Made by a program: the position numbers and the translations under genes. A stretch of DNA of 5,514 bases from Paracoccaceae bacterium. Its GTDB lineage: Bacteria > Pseudomonadota > Alphaproteobacteria > Rhodobacterales > Rhodobacteraceae. The notes beneath the pieces are model-generated. The model had not been told where the DNA came from. It worked only from the letters and a program-made list of their open reading frames with translations, and did no database searches. The stretch is taken from the NCBI GenBank assembly GCA_023134935.1, contig JAGLUD010000215.1, positions 1-5,514 of the forward strand, read 5' to 3'. Below, piece after piece: positions 1 to 5,514 of this stretch (position 1 is its first letter; each line of letters opens with the position of its first letter).

Positions 1-1293
1 TGGGTGAAAACCTCCCTCGCACCGGGCAGCCAAGTGGTTTCCGCTTACCTAGAAGCCGCAGACCTGCAAAAAGACCTAGACGCATTGGGCTTCAACCTTG
101 TCGGCTATGGCTGCACAACTTGTATCGGTAACTCCGGTCCAATCCAGCCAGAACTATCCGACGCAATCGCCGAAGGTGATCTAGTAGCAACCTCCGTCCT
201 ATCCGGTAACCGCAATTTTGAGGGCCGTATTTCCCCCGACGTGCGCGCCAACTATCTGGCCTCCCCGCCGCTAGTGGTCGCATACGCAATCGCGGGCACG
301 ATGGATATAGACCTACAAAACGACCCACTCGGCGTTTGCCCTGACGGTACCGAAATCATGCTCAAAGACATCTGGCCAACCACGCAAGAAGTCGCTGAAC
401 TAGTTGAAAAAACCGTCACCCGCGAAGCGTTCCTGTCCAAATACGCAGACGTATTCGCAGGCGACGAAAAATGGCAGGGCGTGGAAACAACCGATAGCCT
501 GACATACGACTGGCCGTCCGCATCAACCTACATCCAGAACCCGCCGTACTTCCAAGGCATGTCCAAGGAAGCTGGCGTAATCACCGATGTAAAAGACGCG
601 CGCCTGCTGGCCGTGCTTGGCGATATGGTCACAACCGACCACATCTCGCCAGCTGGATCGTTCGCAGTGGACAGCCCAGCAGGCAAATACCTCGTAGACC
701 GCCAAGTCGGCCAACGCGAGTTCAACTCCTACGGCTCCCGACGCGGTAATCACCAAGTCATGATGCGCGGCACGTTCGCCAACATCCGCATCAAAAACGA
801 GATGCTCGACGGCGTCGAGGGTGGTTACACCACAGGCCCCGACGGCGAACAAGCCTCGATCTACGACGCGGCAATGGCCTACAAGGCCGCCGGAACCCCG
901 CTGGTAATCGTAGCTGGCGAACAATACGGCGCCGGATCGTCCCGCGACTGGGCCGCCAAAGGCACATCGCTACTGGGCGTAAGCGCAGTGATCGCCAAAA
1001 CGTTCGAGCGTATCCACCGTTCCAACCTAGTTGGCATGGGCGTTATCCCGTTCGAATTCACCGGCGACGACGACCGCAAAACGCTTGGTATCACCGGCGA
1101 GGAAAGCATCTCCATCACTGGTCTAGAGGGCGACTTGAAACCGCTTTCCGAAGTACCTGCAACGATCACATATGCGGATGGTTCAGTGAAAGAGATCACC
1201 CTCAAATGCCGTATCGATACCGAAGTAGAGATCGAATACGTCGAAAACGGTGGTGTTCTACATTACGTACTGCGGAATTTGGCTAAAAGCTAA
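1..1293 (+). CDS. acnA: Aconitate hydratase A, C-terminal part (5' end outside window)
   Basis: This is the last 430 codons of a TCA-cycle aconitase, which isomerises citrate to isocitrate through cis-aconitate in the cytoplasm using a [4Fe-4S] cluster. The frame is open from base 1 and begins WVKTSLAPGSQVV, an internal stretch of the AcnA/IRP1 family, so the GTG at 4 is not a start; the full protein is normally about 900 residues. The motif GCTTCIGNSG (codons around 109-138) carries two of the three cluster cysteines (codons at 112 and 121); the third lies before the window. The swivel domain follows with TTDHISPAGS (631-660), SRRGNHQVMMRGT (736-774) and QYGAGSSRDWAAKG (922-963), which holds the Ser-Arg active-site segment. 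The C-terminus ends LHYVLRNLAKS. No frameshift or missing motif is seen. It converges on the cytochrome genes and shares a terminator with them. AcnA rather than AcnB is clear from motif order and sequence. Confidence 0.97.
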   Translation, partial: WVKTSLAPGSQVVSAYLEAADLQKDLDALGFNLVGYGCTTCIGNSGPIQPELSDAIAEGDLVATSVLSGNRNFEGRISPDVRANYLASPPLVVAYAIAGTMDIDLQNDPLGVCPDGTEIMLKDIWPTTQEVAELVEKTVTREAFLSKYADVFAGDEKWQGVETTDSLTYDWPSASTYIQNPPYFQGMSKEAGVITDVKDARLLAVLGDMVTTDHISPAGSFAVDSPAGKYLVDRQVGQREFNSYGSRRGNHQVMMRGTFANIRIKNEMLDGVEGGYTTGPDGEQASIYDAAMAYKAAGTPLVIVAGEQYGAGSSRDWAAKGTSLLGVSAVIAKTFERIHRSNLVGMGVIPFEFTGDDDRKTLGITGEESISITGLEGDLKPLSEVPATITYADGSVKEITLKCRIDTEVEIEYVENGGVLHYVLRNLAKS

Positions 1294-1308
1294 AAGCTAA
1301 AAGCTAAA
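1282..1308 (+). repeat. 7-bp tandem repeat (GCTAAAA) spanning the acnA stop
   Basis: Three exact copies of GCTAAAA followed by a partial fourth (GCTAAA) cover the last codons and stop of acnA. Because the unit is 7 bp and contains TAA, the copies put TAA at 1284, 1291, 1298 and 1305, so all three plus-strand frames are closed. The in-frame stop is the one at 1291-1293. It may be simple slippage expansion; a backup-stop role is inference only. Confidence 0.85.
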
Positions 1309-1326
1309 CCCGAAAACCTGACAAAC

Positions 1327-1356
1327 AAAACGCCCGCCATTTCGGTGGGCGTTTTT
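1327..1356. terminator. Bidirectional intrinsic terminator between convergent genes
   Basis: The arms AAAACGCCCGCC (1327-1338) and GGTGGGCGTTTT (1344-1355) form a 12-bp stem with one G-T wobble around the 5-base loop ATTTC. On the plus strand the stem runs into TTTTT (1352-1356), serving acnA. On the minus strand it is followed by TTTTGTTTG, serving the NapC-like gene, whose stop codon (complement of 1360-1362) lies only a few bases before it. Both transcription units therefore plausibly end here. Confidence 0.9.
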
Positions 1357-1359
1357 GCT

Positions 1360-1950
1360 TTAGTCATCACGCTCCGGCGCGTTCGGGTCAACAGGCATCT
1401 TGTGAGCGATACCCTTATGGCAAGTGATACAAGTCTCACCCTGTTCATGTCCTTCTTGCATCTTTTCACTGGCACGACGGCTTTGCAACGTGAAGTCCAT
1501 CGCCTCAAATGAATGGCAGTTTCGACACTCGCGACTGTCGGTCGCCTCCATCATTCGCCAAACGTTGTTAGCCATCTCCCATCGATGCTCTTCGAATTCC
1601 TCGATCGTATCAATTTTACCGATAAGCATGCCCCATACCTCGCCGCTCGCCCGAATTTTGCGTATCAGTTTCGGGGTCCATTCGTGTGGTACATGGCAGT
1701 CAGAACAAATCGCGCGTACGCCCGAAGCATTCTGATAATGTGTGGATTCCTTATATTCTACATAAACCAACTGCTCCATTTCATGGCAGGATATGCAGAA
1801 CTTAAGCGAGTTGGTGGCCTCCATTGCAGTATTAAAGCCACCCCAAAAAATAATGCCGCCGATAAATCCGACGAAAATAATGGCCCCCCACGCAAAACGC
1901 GCCGTAGGAGCCCAAAACCACATCCATGTTCTCTTAATAAATTGAAGCAT
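1360..1950 (-). CDS. NapC/NirT-family tetraheme c-type cytochrome, membrane-anchored quinol dehydrogenase
   Basis: The 196-residue protein has a short cytoplasmic N-terminus, one hydrophobic helix (about residues 20-37, the uncleaved anchor) and a periplasmic domain with four CxxCH haem sites: CISCH (52-56), CSDCH (82-86), CRNCH (142-146) and CITCH (174-178). The first continues as CISCHEM, the CxxCHxM form in which NapC/NrfH proteins use the nearby Met. His71 in THYQNASGVRA and His183 in GIAH are candidate distal ligands. Family members oxidise menaquinol or ubiquinol and pass electrons to periplasmic reductases or cytochromes. The length fits NapC/NirT; there is no fifth C-terminal haem domain as in TorC/DorC. 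The ATG start is supported by GAGGGG six bases upstream. It lies 70 bp downstream of the diheme cytochrome gene, on the same strand. No nap, nir, tor or dor reductase is in view, so no specific symbol is given. Confidence 0.93.
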   Translation of the reverse strand: MLQFIKRTWMWFWAPTARFAWGAIIFVGFIGGIIFWGGFNTAMEATNSLKFCISCHEMEQLVYVEYKESTHYQNASGVRAICSDCHVPHEWTPKLIRKIRASGEVWGMLIGKIDTIEEFEEHRWEMANNVWRMMEATDSRECRNCHSFEAMDFTLQSRRASEKMQEGHEQGETCITCHKGIAHKMPVDPNAPERDD

Positions 1951-1963
1951 TTTGCGCCCCTCG

Positions 1964-2005
1964 AAAAAACTTCAAAGGCTGCCCGCACGAAACGGAGGAC
2001 AGCCT
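1964..2005 (-). terminator. Intercistronic hairpin with T-run, possible attenuator
   Basis: Read on the minus strand, AGGCTGTCC (2005-1997) pairs with GGGCAGCCT (1984-1976) as a 9-bp stem with one G-T wobble and a 12-base loop. It is followed by TTTGAAG and then TTTTTT (1969-1964). It starts 15 bases after the stop of the diheme cytochrome gene and ends immediately before the ribosome-binding site (about 1962-1957) of the NapC-like gene. It has the form of an intrinsic terminator, although the main T-run begins 6 bases past the stem, which weakens it. Partial termination or 3'-end stabilisation of the first cistron is likely; full separation of the genes would require a second promoter, which I do not see. 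Confidence 0.6.
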
Positions 2006-2020
2006 AAATTTCAAGTTTGT

Positions 2021-2764
2021 TTACTCAGCCAGTGGCAAAGTCTGCAAGTAAGCCAGAATGTCGGCTGATACCTGTGGTCCAAAGGCTCGCAATGCGGGCA
2101 TTTGTTCAGCAGGTTGGCCATTCATGATTTTCTGGATGATTTCCCATGGGTTTTTGTTGGACAACGTTCCAAGAGTTGTTCCCAGATCTTTGGGTTTATC
2201 CCCATCGATGCCATGACAATTCGAACAAACGGTGTTGTAATATTCCTCACCCTTGCGGATGTCGCCAATCGCCATTTTGGTTTCACGGTTGATATACGCA
2301 TCAATATCGAACTGTCCCGATGATACGAAATTGGCCAAGTCAATATAGTCTTGATCGCCCATCATGCCGCCAAATCCGTGGGTGGCATCTTTGATAATCG
2401 CAACGATACTTTCAATTGACGCGCCGGACATTTTTTGCAATCCGGTAATGCCGGTTTGATACGAACCACTTGCGTATGCGCCGTTAGCGCCCATCAAGTC
2501 CCAACCATGACAAGCTTTGCATCGTTGTGTGGCATCACCACTTTTATTGGTGTTGCTCGCTGGCCAAGAGAAATGTGTATCCTCCGGAGTTGGCGCTTTG
2601 ATAACTTTATACCACTTGTCGTAAAGTAGTCCTCCGCGCGCAATAGACGAGGTAATTTCGTCTGCGTTTGCAGGTAATGCACTTACGGAAAAGCTAGTAA
2701 TGGCGAGTGTAGAGGCAATCGCCAAAGGTACCAGTTTTCCTAATATTCGGTTAAGGCTAAACAT
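2021..2764 (-). CDS. Periplasmic diheme cytochrome c
   Basis: The 247-residue protein has a Sec signal peptide (basic MFSLNRILGK, hydrophobic core about 11-28, probable cleavage after ANA at 34) and two class-I-like cytochrome domains. The first has CKACH (82-86) with Met134 or Met135 in GFGGMMG as a possible distal ligand. The second has CSNCH (180-184) followed by GIDGD, with Met222 in QMPALRAFGP as the likely distal ligand and a final helix AYLQTLPLAE. It is therefore a soluble or loosely bound electron carrier in the periplasm. The start has a strong ribosome-binding site, AAAGGAGGG, ending 4 bases before ATG. It is first in a minus-strand unit with the NapC-like gene and lies downstream of an FNR-type box, so the two probably exchange electrons. 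I do not recognise a named family; a c4-type or reductase-subunit role is possible but unproven. Confidence 0.9.
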   Translation of the reverse strand: MFSLNRILGKLVPLAIASTLAITSFSVSALPANADEITSSIARGGLLYDKWYKVIKAPTPEDTHFSWPASNTNKSGDATQRCKACHGWDLMGANGAYASGSYQTGITGLQKMSGASIESIVAIIKDATHGFGGMMGDQDYIDLANFVSSGQFDIDAYINRETKMAIGDIRKGEEYYNTVCSNCHGIDGDKPKDLGTTLGTLSNKNPWEIIQKIMNGQPAEQMPALRAFGPQVSADILAYLQTLPLAE

Positions 2765-2768
2765 AGCG

Positions 2769-2777
2769 CCCTCCTTT
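2769..2777 (-). promoter_or_regulatory. Strong Shine-Dalgarno for the diheme cytochrome gene
   Basis: The minus strand reads AAAGGAGGGCGCT before ATG (2764-2762). It contains the full AGGAGG core with 5 bases to the start, which fixes the start codon and suggests high translation. Confidence 0.85.
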
Positions 2778-2794
2778 AGGATAATACGGTAATC

Positions 2795-2808
2795 TCACGT
2801 TTTCGTGA
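2795..2808 (-). other. Small perfect inverted repeat in the cytochrome leader
   Basis: TCACG-AAAA-CGTGA (minus strand, 2808-2795) is a 5-bp perfect inverted repeat with a 4-base centre. If the upstream FNR box acts at the usual -41.5 position, transcription would begin at about 2808, placing this hairpin at the very 5' end of the mRNA. It could stabilise the transcript or be an operator; a chance palindrome is also possible. Confidence 0.3.
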
Positions 2809-2842
2809 TGGCCTCAGTGTGGGGGCGTTTATTGAGTTGTCA

Positions 2843-2856
2843 TTGATTTAGGTCAA
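2843..2856 (-). promoter_or_regulatory. FNR/FixK/Dnr-type operator upstream of the cytochrome unit
   Basis: The minus strand reads TTGACCTAAATCAA, matching the FNR-family consensus TTGAT-N4-ATCAA at 9 of 10 specified bases (C for T in the first half). It is the only good match seen in the intergenic region and lies 78 bp upstream of the diheme cytochrome ATG. This is suitable for class II activation with a start near 2808 and a leader of about 44 bases, although the corresponding -10 hexamer near 2815-2820 is weak, as is common for activator-dependent promoters. Alphaproteobacterial FnrL, FixK and Dnr/NnrR regulators recognise nearly identical sites, so whether the signal is oxygen or nitric oxide cannot be decided here. 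Confidence 0.75.
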
Positions 2857-2910
2857 ATAACACTCACATCAACAAACTATCTACCCTTTGGAAACAATAA
2901 GGTTTTGCAA

Positions 2911-2942
2911 ATAAAAACGCCCGCGAATGACCACGGGCGTTT
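2911..2942 (-). terminator. Intrinsic terminator of the ABC transporter operon
   Basis: On the minus strand AAACGCCCG (2942-2934) and CGGGCGTTT (2923-2915) form a 9-bp perfect stem with a 10-base loop, followed by TTATTTG. It begins 22 bases after the stop codon of the binding-protein gene (complement of 2965-2967). The plus-strand side has no T-run, so it acts in one direction. It insulates the cytochrome promoter from read-through. Confidence 0.9.
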
Positions 2943-2964
2943 CAATGTTATTAACGTCAGAAAC

Positions 2965-3957
2965 TTACTTCAAAGCTTCGTCTGTGATCGCATGAGTCCA
3001 AGCACCTGTTGGCTCCATAGTGATAACCGGATCGGAACCACCGGACATCAAGGACGCAACCGTTTGCTCGTATGCAGCGATATCAAGCGCGCCGTTCGAA
3101 CCAGCAGTCAGCTTAGCGATTTCGTTCATCATACGGATCTGGTGCTCTTCAGTTTGTGCACCGGATGCATCGTTTTCAAGAACGATCATAGCAGCCTCGG
3201 TTGGGTTTGCTTCAGCCCATTTCCAGCCAGCCATGGACGCACGAACAAAGCGAACCATTTTATCGACGAACGCCGCATCATTCAGGTTCTCTTCCAGCAC
3301 ATACATGCCGTCTTCCAGCGTCGCAACACCTTGGTCTTGATACTTGAACACGATCAGATCGTCAGCAGTAAGACCCGCGTCAATGATCTGCCAGTACTCG
3401 TTGTAAGTCATAGTAGACACACAATCAGCCTGACCCTGAAGGATCGGGTCAACGTTGAAGCCCTGCTTCAGAACCGTCACGCCATCGTCACCACCGTCAA
3501 CCGAAAGGCCGAGCTGCGACATCCAGCTAAGGAACGGATACTCGTTGCCATAGAACCAAACGCCCAGTGTTTTACCAGCGAAGTCAGCAGGGGACGCAAT
3601 GCCACTGTCCTTACGACATGTCAGCATCATGCCCGAGCTTGCGAAAGGCTGTGCGATGTTAACCACGTTCAGACCTTTTTCACGCGAAGCAAGTGCGGAA
3701 GGCATCCAATCGAGAACAACATCAGCACCGCCACCAGCGATAACCTGTGCCGGCGCGATATCAGGGCCACCTGGCTTGATTGTCACGTTCAGGCCTTCGT
3801 CGGCATAAAAACCGTTGTCCAGCGCAACATAATAACCAGCGAACTGCGCCTGCGTTACCCACTTAAGTTGCAGCGTAACATCGTCCGCCGCCTGTGCTGC
3901 AAAACCACCGAACATCATTGCTCCGGTTAGCGCAGTTGTTAAAATCTTATTCATCAT
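2965..3957 (-). CDS. ABC importer periplasmic binding protein, NMT1/THI5-like (ThiY-type)
   Basis: The 330-residue protein has a Sec signal peptide (core about 5-20, cleavage after AQA at 23) and the type-2 periplasmic-binding fold of the NMT1/THI5 family. The family signature is visible at the start of the mature protein, LKWVTQAQFAGYYVALDNGF (31-50), then ADEGLNV, the GGGADVVLDW segment (75-84) and GKTLGVWFYGNEYPF (128-142). Many aromatic residues (W33, Y42, Y43, W84, W134, Y136, W189) suit stacking on a flat heterocycle. Relatives bind thiamine-precursor pyrimidines, or sometimes other compounds such as riboflavin; the substrate here is not provable. It is the last gene of the operon, 16 bp after the permease, and is followed by a strong terminator. 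Two ATGs are adjacent (MMNK); see the ribosome-binding site entry. Confidence 0.92.
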   Translation of the reverse strand: MMNKILTTALTGAMMFGGFAAQAADDVTLQLKWVTQAQFAGYYVALDNGFYADEGLNVTIKPGGPDIAPAQVIAGGGADVVLDWMPSALASREKGLNVVNIAQPFASSGMMLTCRKDSGIASPADFAGKTLGVWFYGNEYPFLSWMSQLGLSVDGGDDGVTVLKQGFNVDPILQGQADCVSTMTYNEYWQIIDAGLTADDLIVFKYQDQGVATLEDGMYVLEENLNDAAFVDKMVRFVRASMAGWKWAEANPTEAAMIVLENDASGAQTEEHQIRMMNEIAKLTAGSNGALDIAAYEQTVASLMSGGSDPVITMEPTGAWTHAITDEALK

Positions 3958-3960
3958 ACT

Positions 3961-3965
3961 CTCCT
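3961..3965 (-). promoter_or_regulatory. Shine-Dalgarno deciding the binding-protein start
   Basis: The minus strand reads AGGAGAGTATGATG. The AGGAG core is 3 bases from the first ATG (3957) and 6 bases from the second (3954). Normal spacing favours the second ATG, giving a protein one residue shorter; the signal peptide works with either. Confidence 0.6.
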
Positions 3966-3973
3966 AGTTAGTC

Positions 3974-4816
3974 CTACCCGCGCTGGGAAGGATGCCAAAA
4001 CGTGGTCGCTTTCTCGAGAAGCGCTACCACACCATAAAATGCGGAACCGGCAATTGCCGCCACCACAATCTCTGCCCACACCATATCAAGCGACAAGCGC
4101 CCGACTTCGGTCGAAATGCGAAAACCCATTCCAACCGTGGGTGAGCCAAAGAACTCCGCCACAATGGCACCAATCAGCGCCAATGTCGTGGAAATCTTCA
4201 AACCGTTAAAAATAAAAGGCGCCGCTGCAGGAAGCCGCAATTTCAACAGCTTCTGCGGATAACTCGCCGCATATGTCCGCATCAAATCCCGCTGCATAGA
4301 CGTTTGCGCCTGCATTCCTTGCACCGTGTTCACCAGCATCGGGAAGAACACCATGATGACAACAACAGCAGCCTTCGACTGCCAGCCAAACCCGAACCAC
4401 ATCACCAAGATCGGGGCCATACCGATAATCGGCAAAGCGGCCACGAAGTTACCAACCGGCAACAACCCTTTTTGCAAGAACGGCGAGCGGTCAATGGCAA
4501 CAGCCGTCACAAACGCCGCCCCACATCCAATGAAATAGCCACTAAGCGCCCCTTTGATAAACGTCTGCACAAAGTCCGCCCAAAGCGTTGGGATGTTACT
4601 AACAAATGCCGTACCAATCATTGTTGGGGGCGGTAACAGAACTGCTTTAACCTCCAACCCGCGCACGACCCATTCCCAGATCACCAACAGTGTTATGCCG
4701 AAAATTATAGGCACCAACAGTTTAGTCAGGCGGGTAGGTTTCAAGTTCGACAGCCAAACGTTCAACGCCCACGCCGCCAGCCAGAAAACCAAGGCTCCGA
4801 TCAAATAAATATTCAT
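3974..4816 (-). CDS. ABC importer permease (ThiX/SsuC-type), first of two in window
   Basis: The 280-residue inner-membrane protein belongs to the BPD_transp_1 (binding-protein-dependent permease) family. Hydrophobic segments lie near residues 3-22, 33-51, 86-108, 121-141, 148-165, 210-222 and 248-266. The loop that contacts the ATPase (the EAA motif) is about residues 182-197, YAASYPQKLLKLRLPA. The LLPPPTMIG segment (60-68) is typical of the nitrate/sulfonate/taurine/ThiX permease group. Its ATG overlaps the TGA of the upstream permease by 4 bp (ATGA at 4816-4813), implying translational coupling. AGGGGG lies about 8 bases upstream, inside the previous gene. It would pair with the second permease to move the substrate delivered by the binding protein encoded next. 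Confidence 0.93.
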   Translation of the reverse strand: MNIYLIGALVFWLAAWALNVWLSNLKPTRLTKLLVPIIFGITLLVIWEWVVRGLEVKAVLLPPPTMIGTAFVSNIPTLWADFVQTFIKGALSGYFIGCGAAFVTAVAIDRSPFLQKGLLPVGNFVAALPIIGMAPILVMWFGFGWQSKAAVVVIMVFFPMLVNTVQGMQAQTSMQRDLMRTYAASYPQKLLKLRLPAAAPFIFNGLKISTTLALIGAIVAEFFGSPTVGMGFRISTEVGRLSLDMVWAEIVVAAIAGSAFYGVVALLEKATTFWHPSQRG

Positions 4817-5514
4817 CGGCTCGCCCCCTGACTTTGGCCCATTTTCCGCAGCGTAAACTTCTCAAGCTGCCCAATGATCATCACCAGTGACGCCGCCAAA
4901 GCCGCTGCCATTAACAAGGCCGACCAAATCTGGATCGTCTGCCCATAGTAACTACCGGCCAGCAACCGCGCGCCAAGGCCACGAACGGCCCCCGTAGGCA
5001 GTTCGGCCACAATCGCGCCAACCAGCGCGGCGGCCACACCAATCTTCAAAGACGGGAAAAGATACGGCACAGAAGAGGGCCACCGCAGCGCCCAAAAAGT
5101 TGTCCACTTACTAGCATTCCAAGTCCGCATCTGGTCCATTTGCATCGCATCCGGTGCGCGCAAACCCTTCACCATACCGACAACAACAGGGAAGAAACTT
5201 AGATACATCGAGATCACCGCCTTAGGCACCAACCCCGAAATTCCAACCGCATTCAGCACCACGATAATCATCGGTGCAATCGCCAAAATCGGGATGGTCT
5301 GGCTGGCAATCACCCAAGGCATCACCGAAAGGTTCATCGCCTTATTATGCACAATCCCGACGGCCAGAAGTATCCCCAAAACCGTCCCCATCGCAAACCC
5401 CAGAAGGGTAGACGACAGCGTTATCCAAGAATGGAACACCAACGACCGCTTCGACGTGATACTTTTCATCGCCGTAGTATTCCACAACTCCACCGCCACC
5501 TGATGCGGGGCAGG
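4813..5514 (-). CDS. ABC importer permease, second subunit (5' end outside window)
   Basis: This is a second BPD_transp_1 permease, so the importer probably uses a permease heterodimer. The reading frame stays open to the right edge (it begins PAPHQVAVELW), so the GTG at 5499 is unlikely to be the true start. PAPHQVAVELW lines up with LPPPTMIGTAF at residue 61 of the neighbouring permease, indicating that roughly 50-60 N-terminal residues, including the first membrane helix or helices, lie beyond the window. The EAA-type loop is WNASKWTTFWALRWP (about 5121-5077), followed by the conserved LKIGVAAALVGAIVAELPTG. Hydrophobic segments match the core of the family. It is upstream of, and overlaps by 4 bp, the other permease gene. 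The ATPase gene is expected further right. Confidence 0.93.
   Translation of the reverse strand, partial: PAPHQVAVELWNTTAMKSITSKRSLVFHSWITLSSTLLGFAMGTVLGILLAVGIVHNKAMNLSVMPWVIASQTIPILAIAPMIIVVLNAVGISGLVPKAVISMYLSFFPVVVGMVKGLRAPDAMQMDQMRTWNASKWTTFWALRWPSSVPYLFPSLKIGVAAALVGAIVAELPTGAVRGLGARLLAGSYYGQTIQIWSALLMAAALAASLVMIIGQLEKFTLRKMGQSQGASR

Noticed and set aside
4..6. GTG at position 4 as the start of an aconitase-like protein
   Set aside because: The frame is open to base 1 and the surrounding residues are from the middle of aconitase; the cut comes from the window edge, not from a short gene or pseudogene.
1360..1950. Assigning the tetraheme protein to napC, nirT, torC or nrfH specifically
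   Set aside because: The sequence supports only the family; length excludes pentaheme TorC/DorC, and no partner reductase is present to choose among the others.
1513..2007. A 164-codon plus-strand open frame opposite the NapC-like gene
   Set aside because: It is antisense to a gene with four intact CxxCH motifs, has low-complexity Lys/Arg-rich ends and no supporting start signal.
2781..2786. TATTAT on the minus strand as a -10 box for the cytochrome unit
   Set aside because: Transcription would start inside or at the Shine-Dalgarno sequence, leaving no usable leader.
2831..2842. Second FNR-like site (TGACAACTCAA on the minus strand) next to the good box
   Set aside because: The half-sites are separated by the wrong spacing and the second half does not match ATCAA.
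2905..3930. A 341-codon open frame on the plus strand opposite the binding-protein gene
   Set aside because: It begins with TTG inside the terminator, has no ribosome-binding site and no recognisable motifs. It is fully antisense to a gene with a clear signal peptide and family signature, so it is a codon-bias shadow.
5497..5499. GTG at 5499 as the start of the second permease
   Set aside because: No stop lies between it and the window edge, and alignment with the neighbouring permease shows that conserved sequence continues upstream.
1..5514. Mobile element, CRISPR array, tRNA/rRNA, phage or toxin-antitoxin genes
   Set aside because: I saw no transposase, spaced direct repeats, RNA gene sequence or small gene pairs. 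Genes are tightly packed and no gene-free stretch exceeds about 200 bp.

Overview
The window looks like chromosomal DNA of an alphaproteobacterium, most likely a marine Rhodobacteraceae (Roseobacter-group) member of moderate GC content. This rests on the style of the encoded proteins (aconitase A, NapC/NirT cytochrome, ThiXY-like transporter) and on an FNR/FixK-type operator of the alphaproteobacterial kind. The genus assignment is an impression from recalled family sequences, not a search result.

Layout: (1) positions 1-1293, plus strand, hold the C-terminal half of aconitase A (acnA), whose 5' end lies before the window. Its stop codon sits in a 7-bp tandem repeat that puts TAA in all three frames. 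(2) A bidirectional intrinsic terminator at about 1327-1356 separates it from everything else, which is on the minus strand. (3) Positions 2764 down to 1360 hold a two-gene c-type cytochrome unit: a secreted diheme cytochrome c first, then a membrane-anchored tetraheme NapC/NirT-type quinol dehydrogenase. A near-consensus FNR/FixK-type box (2843-2856) lies upstream, and a hairpin with a T-run (1964-2005) lies between the two genes. (4) A Rho-independent terminator at 2911-2942 ends the next minus-strand operon, which enters from the right edge. It encodes an ABC importer: permease (5514-4813, 5' end cut), permease (4816-3974, 4-bp ATGA overlap) and an NMT1/THI5-like periplasmic binding protein (3957-2965). 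The ATPase is not in the window and would be expected further right.

How the genes work together: the cytochrome pair would take electrons from the quinol pool through the NapC-like protein and pass them to the periplasmic diheme protein, probably under low oxygen or nitrogen-oxide signals given the FNR-type box. No terminal reductase is present, so the acceptor is unknown; this is the most interesting open point. The ABC operon resembles ThiXYZ-type importers for thiamine-precursor pyrimidines or related N-heterocycles. Its true substrate cannot be read from this sequence. The remaining genes are ordinary, and I found no mobile element, CRISPR array, tRNA, rRNA or clearly novel system.
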